Below, piece by piece: positions 1 to 7,935 of a stretch of 64,000 nt of DNA (position 1 is the first letter of the stretch; each line of letters begins with the position of its first letter). Where the stretch lies: contig NZ_CABFVU010000002.1 of the NCBI RefSeq assembly GCF_902150045.1, forward strand, positions 608,001-672,000, given 5' to 3'. This DNA comes from Chitinophaga polysaccharea. GTDB taxonomy: Bacteria > Bacteroidota > Bacteroidia > Chitinophagales > Chitinophagaceae. The position numbers were made by a program, and so were the translations under genes. The notes under the pieces were generated by a model. That model searched no databases and had not been told where the DNA came from. It saw only the letters and a list, made by a program, of their open reading frames with translations.

Positions 1-1080
1 GGCGCCGGTATGCTGCTTATCAATATCCAGATGGTGGGATTGCTTGTGGGAGGTATTTTCTGGGGTATTATCGGAGATAAAAAAGGCCGCCTGAGCGTAT
101 TGTTCGGTTCTATTCTCATTTATTCCGTGGCCAATATCGCCAATGGCTTTGTGCAGGGCATCAACGGGTATGTACTATGGCGCTTTGTGGCCGGTTTCGG
201 GCTGGCGGGAGAACTGGGTGCAGGTATTACACTGGTGTCGGAGATCCTGCCAAAGGAAAAGCGGGGATATGGTACTATGATTGTGGCCACAGTAGGCGTG
301 TCCGGGGCAGTGGCTGCCAACCTGATTGCAAAGCTGGTGGGCGACTGGCGGATCTGTTATTTCATTGGTGGCGGTTTGGGACTGGGCTTGCTGATCCTGC
401 GGGTGAGCGTTATGGAATCGCAAATGTTTAATGCAGTGAAAACGTCTACCGCATCCAGGGGCAGTTTTGTAGCGTTGTTCACCAACCGCGAGCGGTTTAT
501 TAAATACCTGAAATGTATGCTGCTGGGCACTCCTACCTGGTTTGTGGTAGGTATACTCATTGCTTTTTCCAATAAGTTTGCCACCCTGATGGGAGTAAAA
601 GGCGCCATTAATCCCGGCGATGCCATCGCATTTTGTTATGCAGGGCTGGTATTGGGCGATTTCGCTTCCGGTCTTATCAGCCAGTTATGGCAAAGCCGCA
701 GGAAGGTGATGTTGTTATTCCTGGTGCTTACAGGTATTATGGTAGCTGTATACTTAAATCTTCATGGTGTGGAAACCTGGGTGTTTTACACCGTATGCTT
801 TATACTTGGTTTCAGCGTTGGGTTCTGGGCAATTTTTGTGACGATTGCAGCCGAAAGCTTTGGTACCAATCTGCGGGCTACCGTGGCTACTACTGTTCCG
901 AATTTTGCGAGAGGGATGCTACCTTTGATCTCTATCTTATTTATACAAATACAGAAATATTTTACTTTCCTTCAAAGCGGGGCTATTGTGGCGGTGATTT
1001 GTATCGGAGTTGCGTCGATTACTGCCTGGAAGGTGGAAGAAACGTTTGGCAAAGATCTTAATTACCTGGAAGAGATTTAA
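1..1080 (+). CDS. MFS transporter, 5' end outside window
   Basis: Integral inner-membrane carrier of the major facilitator superfamily; the substrate cannot be told. The frame is open from base 1, and the first visible ATG at position 10 is probably internal, because the protein begins at the second transmembrane helix followed by the family loop GDKKGR between helices 2 and 3. A second conserved stretch, RFVAGFGLAGELGAG, sits in the fourth-helix region. About 359 residues are visible with roughly ten or eleven hydrophobic segments, fitting a 12-helix protein missing its first helix. It converges on a MarR regulator with no base between the two stop codons, so the regulator may or may not control it. 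Confidence 0.85.
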   Translation, partial: GAGMLLINIQMVGLLVGGIFWGIIGDKKGRLSVLFGSILIYSVANIANGFVQGINGYVLWRFVAGFGLAGELGAGITLVSEILPKEKRGYGTMIVATVGVSGAVAANLIAKLVGDWRICYFIGGGLGLGLLILRVSVMESQMFNAVKTSTASRGSFVALFTNRERFIKYLKCMLLGTPTWFVVGILIAFSNKFATLMGVKGAINPGDAIAFCYAGLVLGDFASGLISQLWQSRRKVMLLFLVLTGIMVAVYLNLHGVETWVFYTVCFILGFSVGFWAIFVTIAAESFGTNLRATVATTVPNFARGMLPLISILFIQIQKYFTFLQSGAIVAVICIGVASITAWKVEETFGKDLNYLEEI

Positions 1081-1542
1081 TCAATGATAGCTGTCCAGCA
1101 TTTTGTCCAGTAATTTATTCAGCTGGATCACTTCTTTTTCGTTTAACGACTGAAGGGTGTTATCCAGTTGCCTGATTTCGGTATCTATTAATTTCAGCAG
1201 CTCCAGCCCTTTGTCGTTGATGCGTACATCCACGGCGCGCCTGTCCATTTCACTGTTTTTCCGTTCCACAAGGTCTGCTTTGCGAAGCCGTTCCACAAGG
1301 CGGGATACATCGCTCATTTTATCCAGCATCCTTTCTTTCAACACATTGATGCTTGCCGCCTGGGGGTGTTGCCCACGGAGGATCCGCAGTATGTTGAACT
1401 GCTGCATGGTGATACCATAGCGCTTAAAGAATTGCTGGTGGCGCGACGTTATCCAGTTACCAATGAAAATCAGGCTGATCAGGCCACGTTGATTTTCGCT
1501 TTCAAATGTTTTCTGCGTAATCAGTTTTTCCAGGTTAGACAT
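1081..1542 (-). CDS. MarR-family transcriptional regulator
   Basis: A 153-residue winged-helix DNA-binding repressor or activator of the MarR type, expected to act as a dimer. Residues about 35-100 fit the winged helix: a QFNILRIL helix, a recognition region KMSDVSRLVERLRKADLVE, and the wing RRAVDVRINDKGLELL, followed by a C-terminal dimerisation helix. Length is normal for the family. The stop codon abuts that of the transporter gene on the opposite strand. The ligand and target operator are not visible. MarR membership is clear, the regulon is unknown. Confidence 0.88.
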   Translation of the reverse strand: MSNLEKLITQKTFESENQRGLISLIFIGNWITSRHQQFFKRYGITMQQFNILRILRGQHPQAASINVLKERMLDKMSDVSRLVERLRKADLVERKNSEMDRRAVDVRINDKGLELLKLIDTEIRQLDNTLQSLNEKEVIQLNKLLDKMLDSYH

Positions 1543-1654
1543 ACATTCAGAGTTAAACCAAATTTTATGAAACTATTTAGAACTGCTTCATTTATACTGT
1601 TTTAGCCCGTTTCGGGAATGGGGTAAAATTACGAATAAAACGCGAAATCTGTCT

Positions 1655-1860
1655 GACGCGGATTTTGTCTTTTCCAGGATTATGATGATTACGCTGATTA
1701 TATTTTTAGATTTTTTGTTTAACTAATAATATAATGACTAAGGGAGATAAAAGCGAAAGTATATCCGTTTTTATCTCCCTTAGTCCTTTATTAATTCTGA
1801 AAAATAATTTCAAATTAATCAGCGTAATCATCATAATCCTGAGTCAGACAAAATCCGCGT
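1655..1860. repeat. Nested inverted repeat between marR and mdh
   Basis: Two arms of about 45 bases, 1655-1700 and 1816-1860, are inverted copies of each other that differ only in a 4-base block (TTTC versus GACT). Both contain CAGGATTATGATGATTACGC, the core of a repeat seen again at 41.6, 56.7 and 59.9 kb. Between the arms lies a second hairpin, about 1737-1785, with arms ACTAAGGGAGATAAAA and TTTTATCTCCCTTAGT. The right arm ends exactly at the mdh stop codon. It could be a MITE-like insertion, a bidirectional terminator, or both. No open frame fills the loop. Confidence 0.85.
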
Positions 1861-2801
1861 TAAGCGGTGGCAGACTGCATTTTGTCCAGCACGTCCATTA
1901 CTTCTTTCACGTGTTGTGCGGAGGTGTTCAGCAATTCTTTTTCAGCATCATTGAGCTGCAGTTCGATGATCTTCTCAATACCTTTCTTACCCAATACTAC
2001 GGGTACACCCAGGTAAATATCTTTCAGCCCGTATTGGCCGGTAAGCCATGCGCAAACGGGGAAAATGCGTTTTTCATCTTTTACAATAGCTTCCACCATC
2101 TGGGCAGCTGCGGCGCCCGGGGCATACCAGGCGGAAGTGCCAAGCAGGTTCACGATTTCACCGCCACCTACTTTGGTACGCTGGATAATAGCTTCCAGCT
2201 TGTCGTTGGCTACCAGCTCTGTTACAGGGATACCGCTAACGGTGGTATAACGCGGCAGGGGAACCATGGTATCGCCATGGCCACCCATGAGGATAGCCTG
2301 GATATCTTTTGGTGAGCAGCCTATTTCATCGGCCAGGAAAGCGCGGTAGCGGGCGGTATCAAGGATGCCGGCCATACCAAATACTTTGCTGCTGTCCTTT
2401 TTAGCCGTGAGGTAGCTGCAATAGGTCATTACATCCAGCGGGTTGCTTACAATGATGATGATGGCATCCGGAGAATGTTTTGTAATATTTTCGGTAACCG
2501 ATTTCACAATATTGGCATTGGTAGAGATCAGGTCGTCCCTGCTCATACCAGGTTTACGGGGAAGGCCGGAAGTGATCACCACCACATCGCTGTTCGCGGT
2601 TTTGGTGTAATCGTTGGTCACCCCTGTAATTTTGGTGCTGTAATAATCAATGGGAGCCTGTTGCCATGTATCCAGCGCCTTACCTTCAGCCGTTCCTTCT
2701 TTAATATCCAATAAAACCACCTCCTGCAGAAAATCTCTGTGGGCCAGTACATTGGCACACGTTGCGCCTACATTCCCGGCTCCTACTACTGTAACTTTCA
2801 T
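1860..2801 (-). CDS. mdh: Malate dehydrogenase (LDH-like type)
   Basis: Oxidises malate to oxaloacetate with NAD+ in the TCA cycle, in the cytoplasm. The 313 residues begin with the Rossmann motif GAGNVGATCA; the adenine-ribose acidic residue follows at VVLLDI. The substrate loop reads RKPGMSRDDL, with arginines typical of malate rather than lactate specificity, and the catalytic histidine lies in GGHGDTMVPL. VSNPLDVMTY is the conserved Asn/Asp region. Length is normal for the family. It is monocistronic, with its stop codon touching the inverted repeat at 1655-1860. Confidence 0.96.
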   Translation of the reverse strand: MKVTVVGAGNVGATCANVLAHRDFLQEVVLLDIKEGTAEGKALDTWQQAPIDYYSTKITGVTNDYTKTANSDVVVITSGLPRKPGMSRDDLISTNANIVKSVTENITKHSPDAIIIIVSNPLDVMTYCSYLTAKKDSSKVFGMAGILDTARYRAFLADEIGCSPKDIQAILMGGHGDTMVPLPRYTTVSGIPVTELVANDKLEAIIQRTKVGGGEIVNLLGTSAWYAPGAAAAQMVEAIVKDEKRIFPVCAWLTGQYGLKDIYLGVPVVLGKKGIEKIIELQLNDAEKELLNTSAQHVKEVMDVLDKMQSATA

Positions 2802-2899
2802 TTTGTCTTTAGCTTTAAAAGTGAAGAATGAATGTGATTAAACAAATGTAATGATTCGGCACTACAATAATCCGCTGGCAGCTACATTTTCACAAAGCA

Positions 2900-3403
2900 T
2901 TATTTGTTGAGGTAAAACAGCAGTGAATCAAGTTTTGCTGTTCCTTCAAAACCCTTTACAAACTGTTGTTTCTTATTATATATATACAGGCCAGGGAAGT
3001 AATGAAGGTCATAAAAATACATGATCTGGCGGGTGGGCTCACTGGCCATGATAATGTTGGGATAGTTCTGGATCTTGTAATGATCGTAGTACTCTTTCAT
3101 CTGCTCCACTTTAAAGGGAGTTACCATTACGATCTGTGTTTTTTTGAACTTGTCTATATTTTTAAGCATTTCCTCGGTGAGGTGTTTGCAGTGATCACAG
3201 TCAACGCTGAAAACGAAGAGCATAGTCTTCTCATTTCTTTTCAGGTCGTTTTTGGTAATTGTATGACCATCGGCAAGACTGAGCGGGAAAGCAGGGATGA
3301 CAGGGTATTGTAAATAAGGTGGTTTGGTGCTGGTATTAGCGGGCGTCTGGGCCATCAAAAACACGGGAAAACAGCTTAAAATAACTAAAAACACGTAGCG
3401 CAT
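2900..3403 (-). CDS. Secreted thioredoxin-like protein with CDHC
   Basis: A 167-residue periplasmic thioredoxin-fold protein. The N-terminus is a signal peptide (hydrophobic stretch to about residue 19, ending MAQ). The core contains the redox motif CDHC in FSVDCDHCKHL at about residue 72, and the C-terminal part has the fold-typical YPNIIMAS and FPGLYIYNK segments. A Cys-Asp-His-Cys pair suits a thiol oxidoreductase of the TlpA/redoxin kind, but the reducing partner and substrate are unknown. It has no obvious operon partner. Confidence 0.75.
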   Translation of the reverse strand: MRYVFLVILSCFPVFLMAQTPANTSTKPPYLQYPVIPAFPLSLADGHTITKNDLKRNEKTMLFVFSVDCDHCKHLTEEMLKNIDKFKKTQIVMVTPFKVEQMKEYYDHYKIQNYPNIIMASEPTRQIMYFYDLHYFPGLYIYNKKQQFVKGFEGTAKLDSLLFYLNK

Positions 3404-3522
3404 ACTTATAAAAGTTTCTTGATTTGAGTTTAAAAATACCGGATAAATGTCATTATTTGAATAAAAAAGACGAAAATTGAGCCGAAAAGGGACTAATCTC
3501 TCTAATTTTGGGAATTAGTTGC

Positions 3523-3551
3523 TTGTTCATATGCGAAAATTTTTACTTTTG
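3523..3551 (+). promoter_or_regulatory. Bacteroidota-type promoter for efp
   Basis: A TTG at 3523-3525 and the -7 element TACTTTTG at 3544-3551, about 18 bases apart, match the primary-sigma promoter form described for Bacteroidota. The start codon of efp lies 42 bases further on. Confidence 0.6.
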
Positions 3552-3593
3552 CAATCCGTATAAATTTTTAACTTAAAATCAAGTAACCTATTT

Positions 3594-4160
3594 ATGGCTA
3601 CCACCGCAGATATCAGAACAGGATTAATCATCAAACTGGATAACAGTTTGTATTCTGTTGTAGAGTTTGGTCAGAATAAAACCGCCCGTGCAGCCGCAAA
3701 GGTTTGGGCTAAATTGAAGGGCGTTGACAATAGCCGTTCTATTGAGCACACCTGGAACTCAGGTGATACTATCTTTCCTATCCGTATTGAAAAGAAGGCT
3801 TTTCAGTATTTATATAAAGATGATACCGGCTACAACTTCATGGACAATGAAACATTTGAGCAGATCGCTATGCCGGAAACAGCTATCGATGCACCTCAGT
3901 TCCTGAAAGAAGGTCAGGAAGTAAGTGTACAGATCAACACAGAAACTGATCAGTACATGGCGGTTGAATTACCCGATAAAATTGTAGTGCAGGTAACTTA
4001 CTCCGAGCCCGGAGTAAAAGGCGATACGGCAACCCGTACCCTGAAACCTGCTACCGTTGAAACCGGCGCCACTGTTATGGTTCCACTGTTTGTAGACGAG
4101 GGAGAACTGATCCGTGTGAACACCAAGAATGGTGAATACATTGAAAGAGTAAAAGCATAA
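3594..4160 (+). CDS. efp: Elongation factor P, arginine-type loop
   Basis: Translation factor that binds the ribosome between the P and E sites and relieves stalling at proline runs. It has 188 residues and three beta-barrel domains, with family landmarks YLYKDDTGYNFMDNETFEQI and the C-terminal GDTATRTLKPATVETGA. The N-terminal loop lacks the KPGKG motif that carries a modified lysine in E. coli. It reads FGQNKTARAAAKVWAKLK, which aligns without gaps to the arginine-type loop of Pseudomonas EF-P (NKSGRNAAVV) and puts an arginine at residue 32. No modifying enzyme is in the window. The gene has its own promoter. Confidence 0.96.
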   Translation: MATTADIRTGLIIKLDNSLYSVVEFGQNKTARAAAKVWAKLKGVDNSRSIEHTWNSGDTIFPIRIEKKAFQYLYKDDTGYNFMDNETFEQIAMPETAIDAPQFLKEGQEVSVQINTETDQYMAVELPDKIVVQVTYSEPGVKGDTATRTLKPATVETGATVMVPLFVDEGELIRVNTKNGEYIERVKA

Positions 4161-4294
4161 AGCATTTCTGAAATACTGGTTTTCGGAGAATAGGAATTTT
4201 GTTTCCGAAGGGAGATCTTTCTGAAACAAAGTTCCTGAATGCGTTAAAAAGTATTTGTCATATTCTATATATTTCTAAACCAAAAACTGTCTAC

Positions 4295-4777
4295 ATGGAC
4301 TTTAAACAGATTCAGGAACTGGTAAAAATGATCAACAAATCAAATATCAGTGAACTGAGCATTGAACAGGACAAGTTTAAGATTACAATAAAGCAGAAGG
4401 ATAATGAAGTTCAGCAGGTAATCGCCGTTCCTGCACCCGTGGCGCCTGTACAGGCAGTAGCCGCTGTAGCTCCTGCAGCAGCTCCGTCCACCGCAGCACC
4501 CGTGGCTGCCGCACCTGCTGCTCCTGCCAAAGCAGATAACCTGGTAACCATCAAATCTCCCATGATCGGTACCTTCTACCGCAGCGCCGGCCCAGACAAA
4601 GCACCATTCGTAAATGTTGGTGACGAAGTAGCTCCCGGTAAAGTGGTATGCATCATCGAAGCAATGAAGTTATTCAACGAAATAGAGAGTGAAGTGAGCG
4701 GGAAAATCGTAAAAGTACTGGTAGACGACGCTTCTCCGGTAGAATATGATCAACCTTTATTTTTAGTTGAACCGTAA
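4295..4777 (+). CDS. accB: Biotin carboxyl carrier protein of ACC
   Basis: Carries biotin for acetyl-CoA carboxylase, the first step of fatty acid synthesis. The ATG at 4295 is preferred over upstream in-frame starts because MDFKQIQELVKMINKSNISE is the family's usual N-terminus. This gives 160 residues: an N-terminal helix pair, an Ala/Pro-rich flexible linker at about 44-79, and the biotinyl domain. The biotin lysine is K125 in EAMKLFNEIE; phenylalanine replaces the more common methionine two residues after the lysine. accC follows after 112 bases, so the two are probably cotranscribed. Confidence 0.95.
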   Translation: MDFKQIQELVKMINKSNISELSIEQDKFKITIKQKDNEVQQVIAVPAPVAPVQAVAAVAPAAAPSTAAPVAAAPAAPAKADNLVTIKSPMIGTFYRSAGPDKAPFVNVGDEVAPGKVVCIIEAMKLFNEIESEVSGKIVKVLVDDASPVEYDQPLFLVEP

Positions 4778-4791
4778 TAATAGCCTTTACC

Positions 4792-4848
4792 GTTAGCCTT
4801 TAGCTTTCAGTCTTACCCATGGTAGTGCACTGATGGCTAAAGGCTAAC
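4792..4848. repeat. Hairpin between accB and accC
   Basis: GTTAGCCTTTAGC at 4792-4804 pairs perfectly with GCTAAAGGCTAAC at 4836-4848. There is no T-run, so it is more likely an mRNA processing or stability element, or a dispersed repeat, than a terminator. Similar AGCTTTTAGC-type sequence lies before trpS (54951-55016). Confidence 0.6.
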
Positions 4849-4889
4849 CGCTAAAAGCTAACAGCTATTATTAACTTATAAGGAAAACA

Positions 4890-6227
4890 ATGTTCAAAAA
4901 AATATTGATTGCCAACCGTGGTGAAATTGCCCTCCGGATTATCCGTACCTGTAAGGAAATGGGTATTAAAACGGTAGCAGTTTATTCAACGGCAGATAAA
5001 GACAGCCTGCATGTGAAGTTTGCCGATGAAGCAGTTTGCATAGGTAAGCCACAAAGCTCGGAGTCTTATCTGAACATCCCTCACCTGATGGCTGCTGCAG
5101 AAATCACCAATGCAGATGCTATCCACCCCGGTTATGGATTCCTGGCTGAGAATGCCCGGTTTGCCGAAATCTGTGGTGAACATGGCATTAAGTTTATCGG
5201 CCCCACCCCGGATATGATCCGCAAAATGGGTGATAAGATGACTGCCAAGGAAACTATGATTGCCGCCGGTGTACCGGTTATTCCTGGTTCCGAGGGCCTG
5301 CTCCAGAGCGTGGAAGAAGCAAAATCCATCGCAAAAAGCATGGGTCTTCCGGTGATCATCAAAGCTACTGCCGGTGGCGGTGGTAAAGGTATGCGTGTGG
5401 TATGGGAAGAAAGCGAGATCGAGAATGCTTACAACATGGCTAAAAATGAAGCCCGTGCTTCCTTCAGTAACGACGGTATTTACATGGAGAAATTCGTGGA
5501 AGAGCCCCGTCATATTGAAATCCAGGTAGCGGGCGACCAATACGGCAAAGTGTGCCACCTCAGTGAAAGGGACTGCTCTATCCAGCGCCGTCACCAGAAA
5601 CTGGTGGAAGAATCACCTTCCCCGTTCATGACACCTGAACTGCGTGAGAAAATGGGCGATGCCGCTATCAGGGCTGCCAGCGCTATCAACTACGAGAGCG
5701 TGGGTACTATCGAGTTCCTGGTAGACAAGCACCGCAACTTCTACTTCATGGAAATGAACACCCGTATCCAGGTAGAGCACGGGGTTACAGAAGAAGTGAT
5801 CAACTTTGACCTGGTAAAGGAACAGATCAAAATTGCTGCAGGCATTCCCATCTCCGGAAAAAATTATACGCCACAGATGCACGCCATCGAGTGCCGTATC
5901 AACGCCGAAGACCCCTACAACGATTTCCGTCCTTCTCCCGGTAAGATCACTACCCTGCATATTCCCGGCGGTCATGGCGTAAGAGTGGATTCTCACATTT
6001 ATGCCGGTTATGTAATTCCGCCCTACTATGATTCCATGGTAGCAAAGATCATCACCATGGCGCAAACACGCGAAGAAGCGATCAACACTATGGAACGCGC
6101 ATTGAGCGAGTTTGTAATTGAAGGCGTGAAAACAACGATTCCTTTCCACCAGCAGCTGATGCGTGATGAGAACTTCCGTAAAGGAAACTTTACCACCAAG
6201 TTCACAGAAACATTTAAGCTGGTATAA
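4890..6227 (+). CDS. accC: Biotin carboxylase subunit of ACC
   Basis: ATP-dependent carboxylation of the biotin on AccB, in the cytoplasm. The 445 residues show the full three-domain biotin carboxylase: N-terminal FKKILIANRGEIALRI, ATP-grasp glycine loop KATAGGGGKGMRVV near residue 160, the active-site stretch RDCSIQRRHQK, and MEMNTRIQVEHGVTEE with the metal and catalytic residues. Length matches the E. coli enzyme. It follows accB as an operon; the carboxyltransferase subunits are not in the window. A strong terminator comes 23 bases after the stop codon. Confidence 0.97.
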   Translation: MFKKILIANRGEIALRIIRTCKEMGIKTVAVYSTADKDSLHVKFADEAVCIGKPQSSESYLNIPHLMAAAEITNADAIHPGYGFLAENARFAEICGEHGIKFIGPTPDMIRKMGDKMTAKETMIAAGVPVIPGSEGLLQSVEEAKSIAKSMGLPVIIKATAGGGGKGMRVVWEESEIENAYNMAKNEARASFSNDGIYMEKFVEEPRHIEIQVAGDQYGKVCHLSERDCSIQRRHQKLVEESPSPFMTPELREKMGDAAIRAASAINYESVGTIEFLVDKHRNFYFMEMNTRIQVEHGVTEEVINFDLVKEQIKIAAGIPISGKNYTPQMHAIECRINAEDPYNDFRPSPGKITTLHIPGGHGVRVDSHIYAGYVIPPYYDSMVAKIITMAQTREEAINTMERALSEFVIEGVKTTIPFHQQLMRDENFRKGNFTTKFTETFKLV

Positions 6228-6249
6228 TAGTAACGGATATATTATTTAG

Positions 6250-6288
6250 AAAGTCCTCCTGGTTTGATCAGGAGGACTTTTTTTATTA
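6250..6288 (+). terminator. Rho-independent terminator after accC
   Basis: Stem AAAGTCCTCCTG / CAGGAGGACTTT with a short TTTGAT loop, followed by TTTTTATT. Well formed for the plus strand, and it marks the right limit of the core block. Confidence 0.88.
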
Positions 6289-6950
6289 ATGCCGGTAACT
6301 GATTTCGTAAGTCTTAAAAGGAAACTGGAGAAGTGCGGCGCCGGGAATTTTATCGTTGCCGGTATTAACGCGCAACAGCAAACCATAGTTATTGCAGGCA
6401 TCTGCAACAAAGACATTGTTCCTACTGTAATCCTGGTCAGTGAATTGCCATACTGCATGCAGCTGGTGCGGGTTACGTTATCATCATAAGCAGGGGACGA
6501 TTCAGTGGGCGGATCTTCATTGTACTATGTTACAATTTTATACGCATTGCCGCAGCGTTGTAGAAATAAGAACTGGTAAGGTAATGATAGGGCATATTAT
6601 CAACCCTGTTGTTAACGGATTTCGTGATCCTGTGCTGGTTGTCGTAAGTGAAATTAACCACAAATGTGGCATGTGATGTACCGGATATCAATGTGAGACT
6701 GGCAGGATCGTACTGTCCGAAATAGAAAATACTGTCGGCGATGATCCTGTTTTGCTGGTCGTACACATATTGATGGGCCAGCTCATAGGTAGGGATTCTT
6801 TCATAAGCGCCGATGTTTACGCGGAGTCTGTTTTTGGAATCATGTCCCAGCAGGAATTTCGGGTAGCCTGTGGATACCATGGACCCAATGAGGCTTACAG
6901 GGTTGCCTTTGGCGTTGTAGGTGATTTCCCGTACCAATATTCAGGGCCTT
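6286..6950 (-). pseudogene. YD-repeat-like protein remnant, frameshifted
   Basis: The minus strand encodes pieces of one protein in changing frames. The longest open piece, 6530-6937, contains YNAKGNPVSL, YVYDQQNRI and FTYDNQHRITKS, which are Tyr-Asp repeats as in RHS/YD-type surface proteins. Downstream the reading continues in another frame (DPPTESSPAYDDN), then in a third (RNPHQLHAVWQFTDQDYSRN through PFKTYEISYRH), ending with TAA at 6286-6288. At least two frame changes and one stop make it non-functional as read. Its 5' end is joined directly to the 3' end of the recombinase remnant, so the true N-terminus is missing. The last codons overlap the accC terminator. Function unknown. Confidence 0.7.
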
Positions 6951-6951
6951 A

Positions 6952-7461
6952 CGAATATCGGCAATACTTTGCTTTTGCTGGTAAAGGATCCGTACCATGT
7001 CCGCAGTCTTTTCAGCTTTTCCTGAAAGCCGGCAGCCCGCCCCCCTTCTTTCCCCGCTCTCTCGCATATTCTACAAGATCATCCGTTCTTTCTTCTACCT
7101 CGTTGATTTCATTTTCAGCTAAACGGAAAAAAGGTGAAACATCAGCTTTCCGGTCTGCATTCTGGTATTAATCCCCTGCTTGATCGCTACAAAGTGGATG
7201 TTCGTTTGCGTAAAATCGCGGAAAAGTTTAATAAGCTGTAGCGCGGTCCAGCCCAGCCGGGAAAGCTCTTTCACTACTATAACATTACCAGGGCGTACCT
7301 CCGCCATCATTTATTAAATTCCGTTCTTTCCTTCCTCCCGGACTTCCTTTCTATAAAGATCCGTTCACAGCCTGCCGCCTTCAGTATTTCAGTTTGTTCC
7401 TCAATAGAAGCACTTTCACCCCGCGCCGCTTTCGGCTTTGTCGTGTATATCCATATAGCAT
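6952..7461 (-). pseudogene. Serine recombinase (resolvase/invertase), frameshifted
   Basis: Small serine site-specific recombinase of the resolvase/invertase type, broken by several frameshifts. From the ATG at 7461 the frame reads MLYGYTRQSRKRRG, containing the family's Y-x-R-x-S motif with the nucleophilic serine. A shift leads to ASIEEQTEILKAAGCERIF, then to EVRPGNVIVVKELSRLG and KQGINTRMQTGKLMFHLF, all core catalytic-domain segments. Further shifts lead through AENEINEVEERTDDLVEYAR to the C-terminal helix-turn-helix, ILYQQKQSIADIRKALNIG. About 170 codons are spanned, slightly short for the family. The promoter still looks intact. The 3' end runs straight into the YD-repeat remnant. Confidence 0.82.
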
Positions 7462-7486
7462 ATATTACACTTTTTACATCAACTAC

Positions 7487-7494
7487 CAAATATA
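7487..7494 (-). promoter_or_regulatory. -7 element of the recombinase promoter
   Basis: On the minus strand this reads TATATTTG, a match to TAnnTTTG, placed 26-33 bases before the recombinase ATG at 7461. It lies between the recombinase start and the palindromic site at 7573-7602. Confidence 0.5.
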
Positions 7495-7572
7495 ATGTAA
7501 TTTGAAATTGTGTAAAGGTTTTATGTAACTACTTTTTAACGGTTCCAGCCGAAAAGTGATCCTTGCGGAAGA

Positions 7573-7602
7573 TTTACACAAAACTGATCAGTTTTGTGTA
7601 AA
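7573..7602. repeat. 30-bp perfect palindrome, candidate recombinase site
   Basis: Every base pairs with its partner around the centre TGATCA. Each arm reads TTTACACAAAACTGA outward to centre, and its complement TCAGTTTTGTGTAAA. It lies about 110 bases upstream of the serine recombinase start, where resolvase-type recombinases usually have their crossover site, and its length is close to the 28 bp of a classical resolvase subsite I. The right half recurs at 10060-10073, 10164-10177 and, with one change, 11309-11322. Binding or crossover is inferred, not shown. Confidence 0.75.
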
Positions 7603-7935
7603 ATGAAAATTATAACACTATTGTGTTACACAATTGCGGTGGTTATAAAAAGTGACCTGTTTCTTTTCGATCTCAATTATACTCGCCATTACCACCTTAG
7701 TGTCACTTCCCTGTATCCCACACCGAAACGAAGTTTTAGTAATTTTCAAATCGTTTCCATTCCAAATTCCACTAAAATCCAATAGAGACAAGTAATTTCA
7801 AAGTACTTATTTATTCAGCATCGAGTCAACACTGACTACCATTGTGTGTTAATCTTTCTCTACCAATTTGATTTATTAAACATGTTTAATGGCAGATAGA
7901 TTATTTAGGATTATTATTAGTATAATAAGTTTCCT
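7603..7935. other. AT-rich intergenic stretch with small palindrome
   Basis: No convincing gene lies here. A 16-base perfect palindrome, ATTAAACATGTTTAAT, at 7875-7890, lies 46 bases before the start of the JAB lipoprotein gene and could be an operator. Weak open frames in this stretch have no recognisable product. Confidence 0.4.

Noticed and set aside
7594..7785. A 63-residue plus-strand frame next to the palindrome
   Set aside because: It starts with TTG inside the palindrome's right arm and has no family resemblance.
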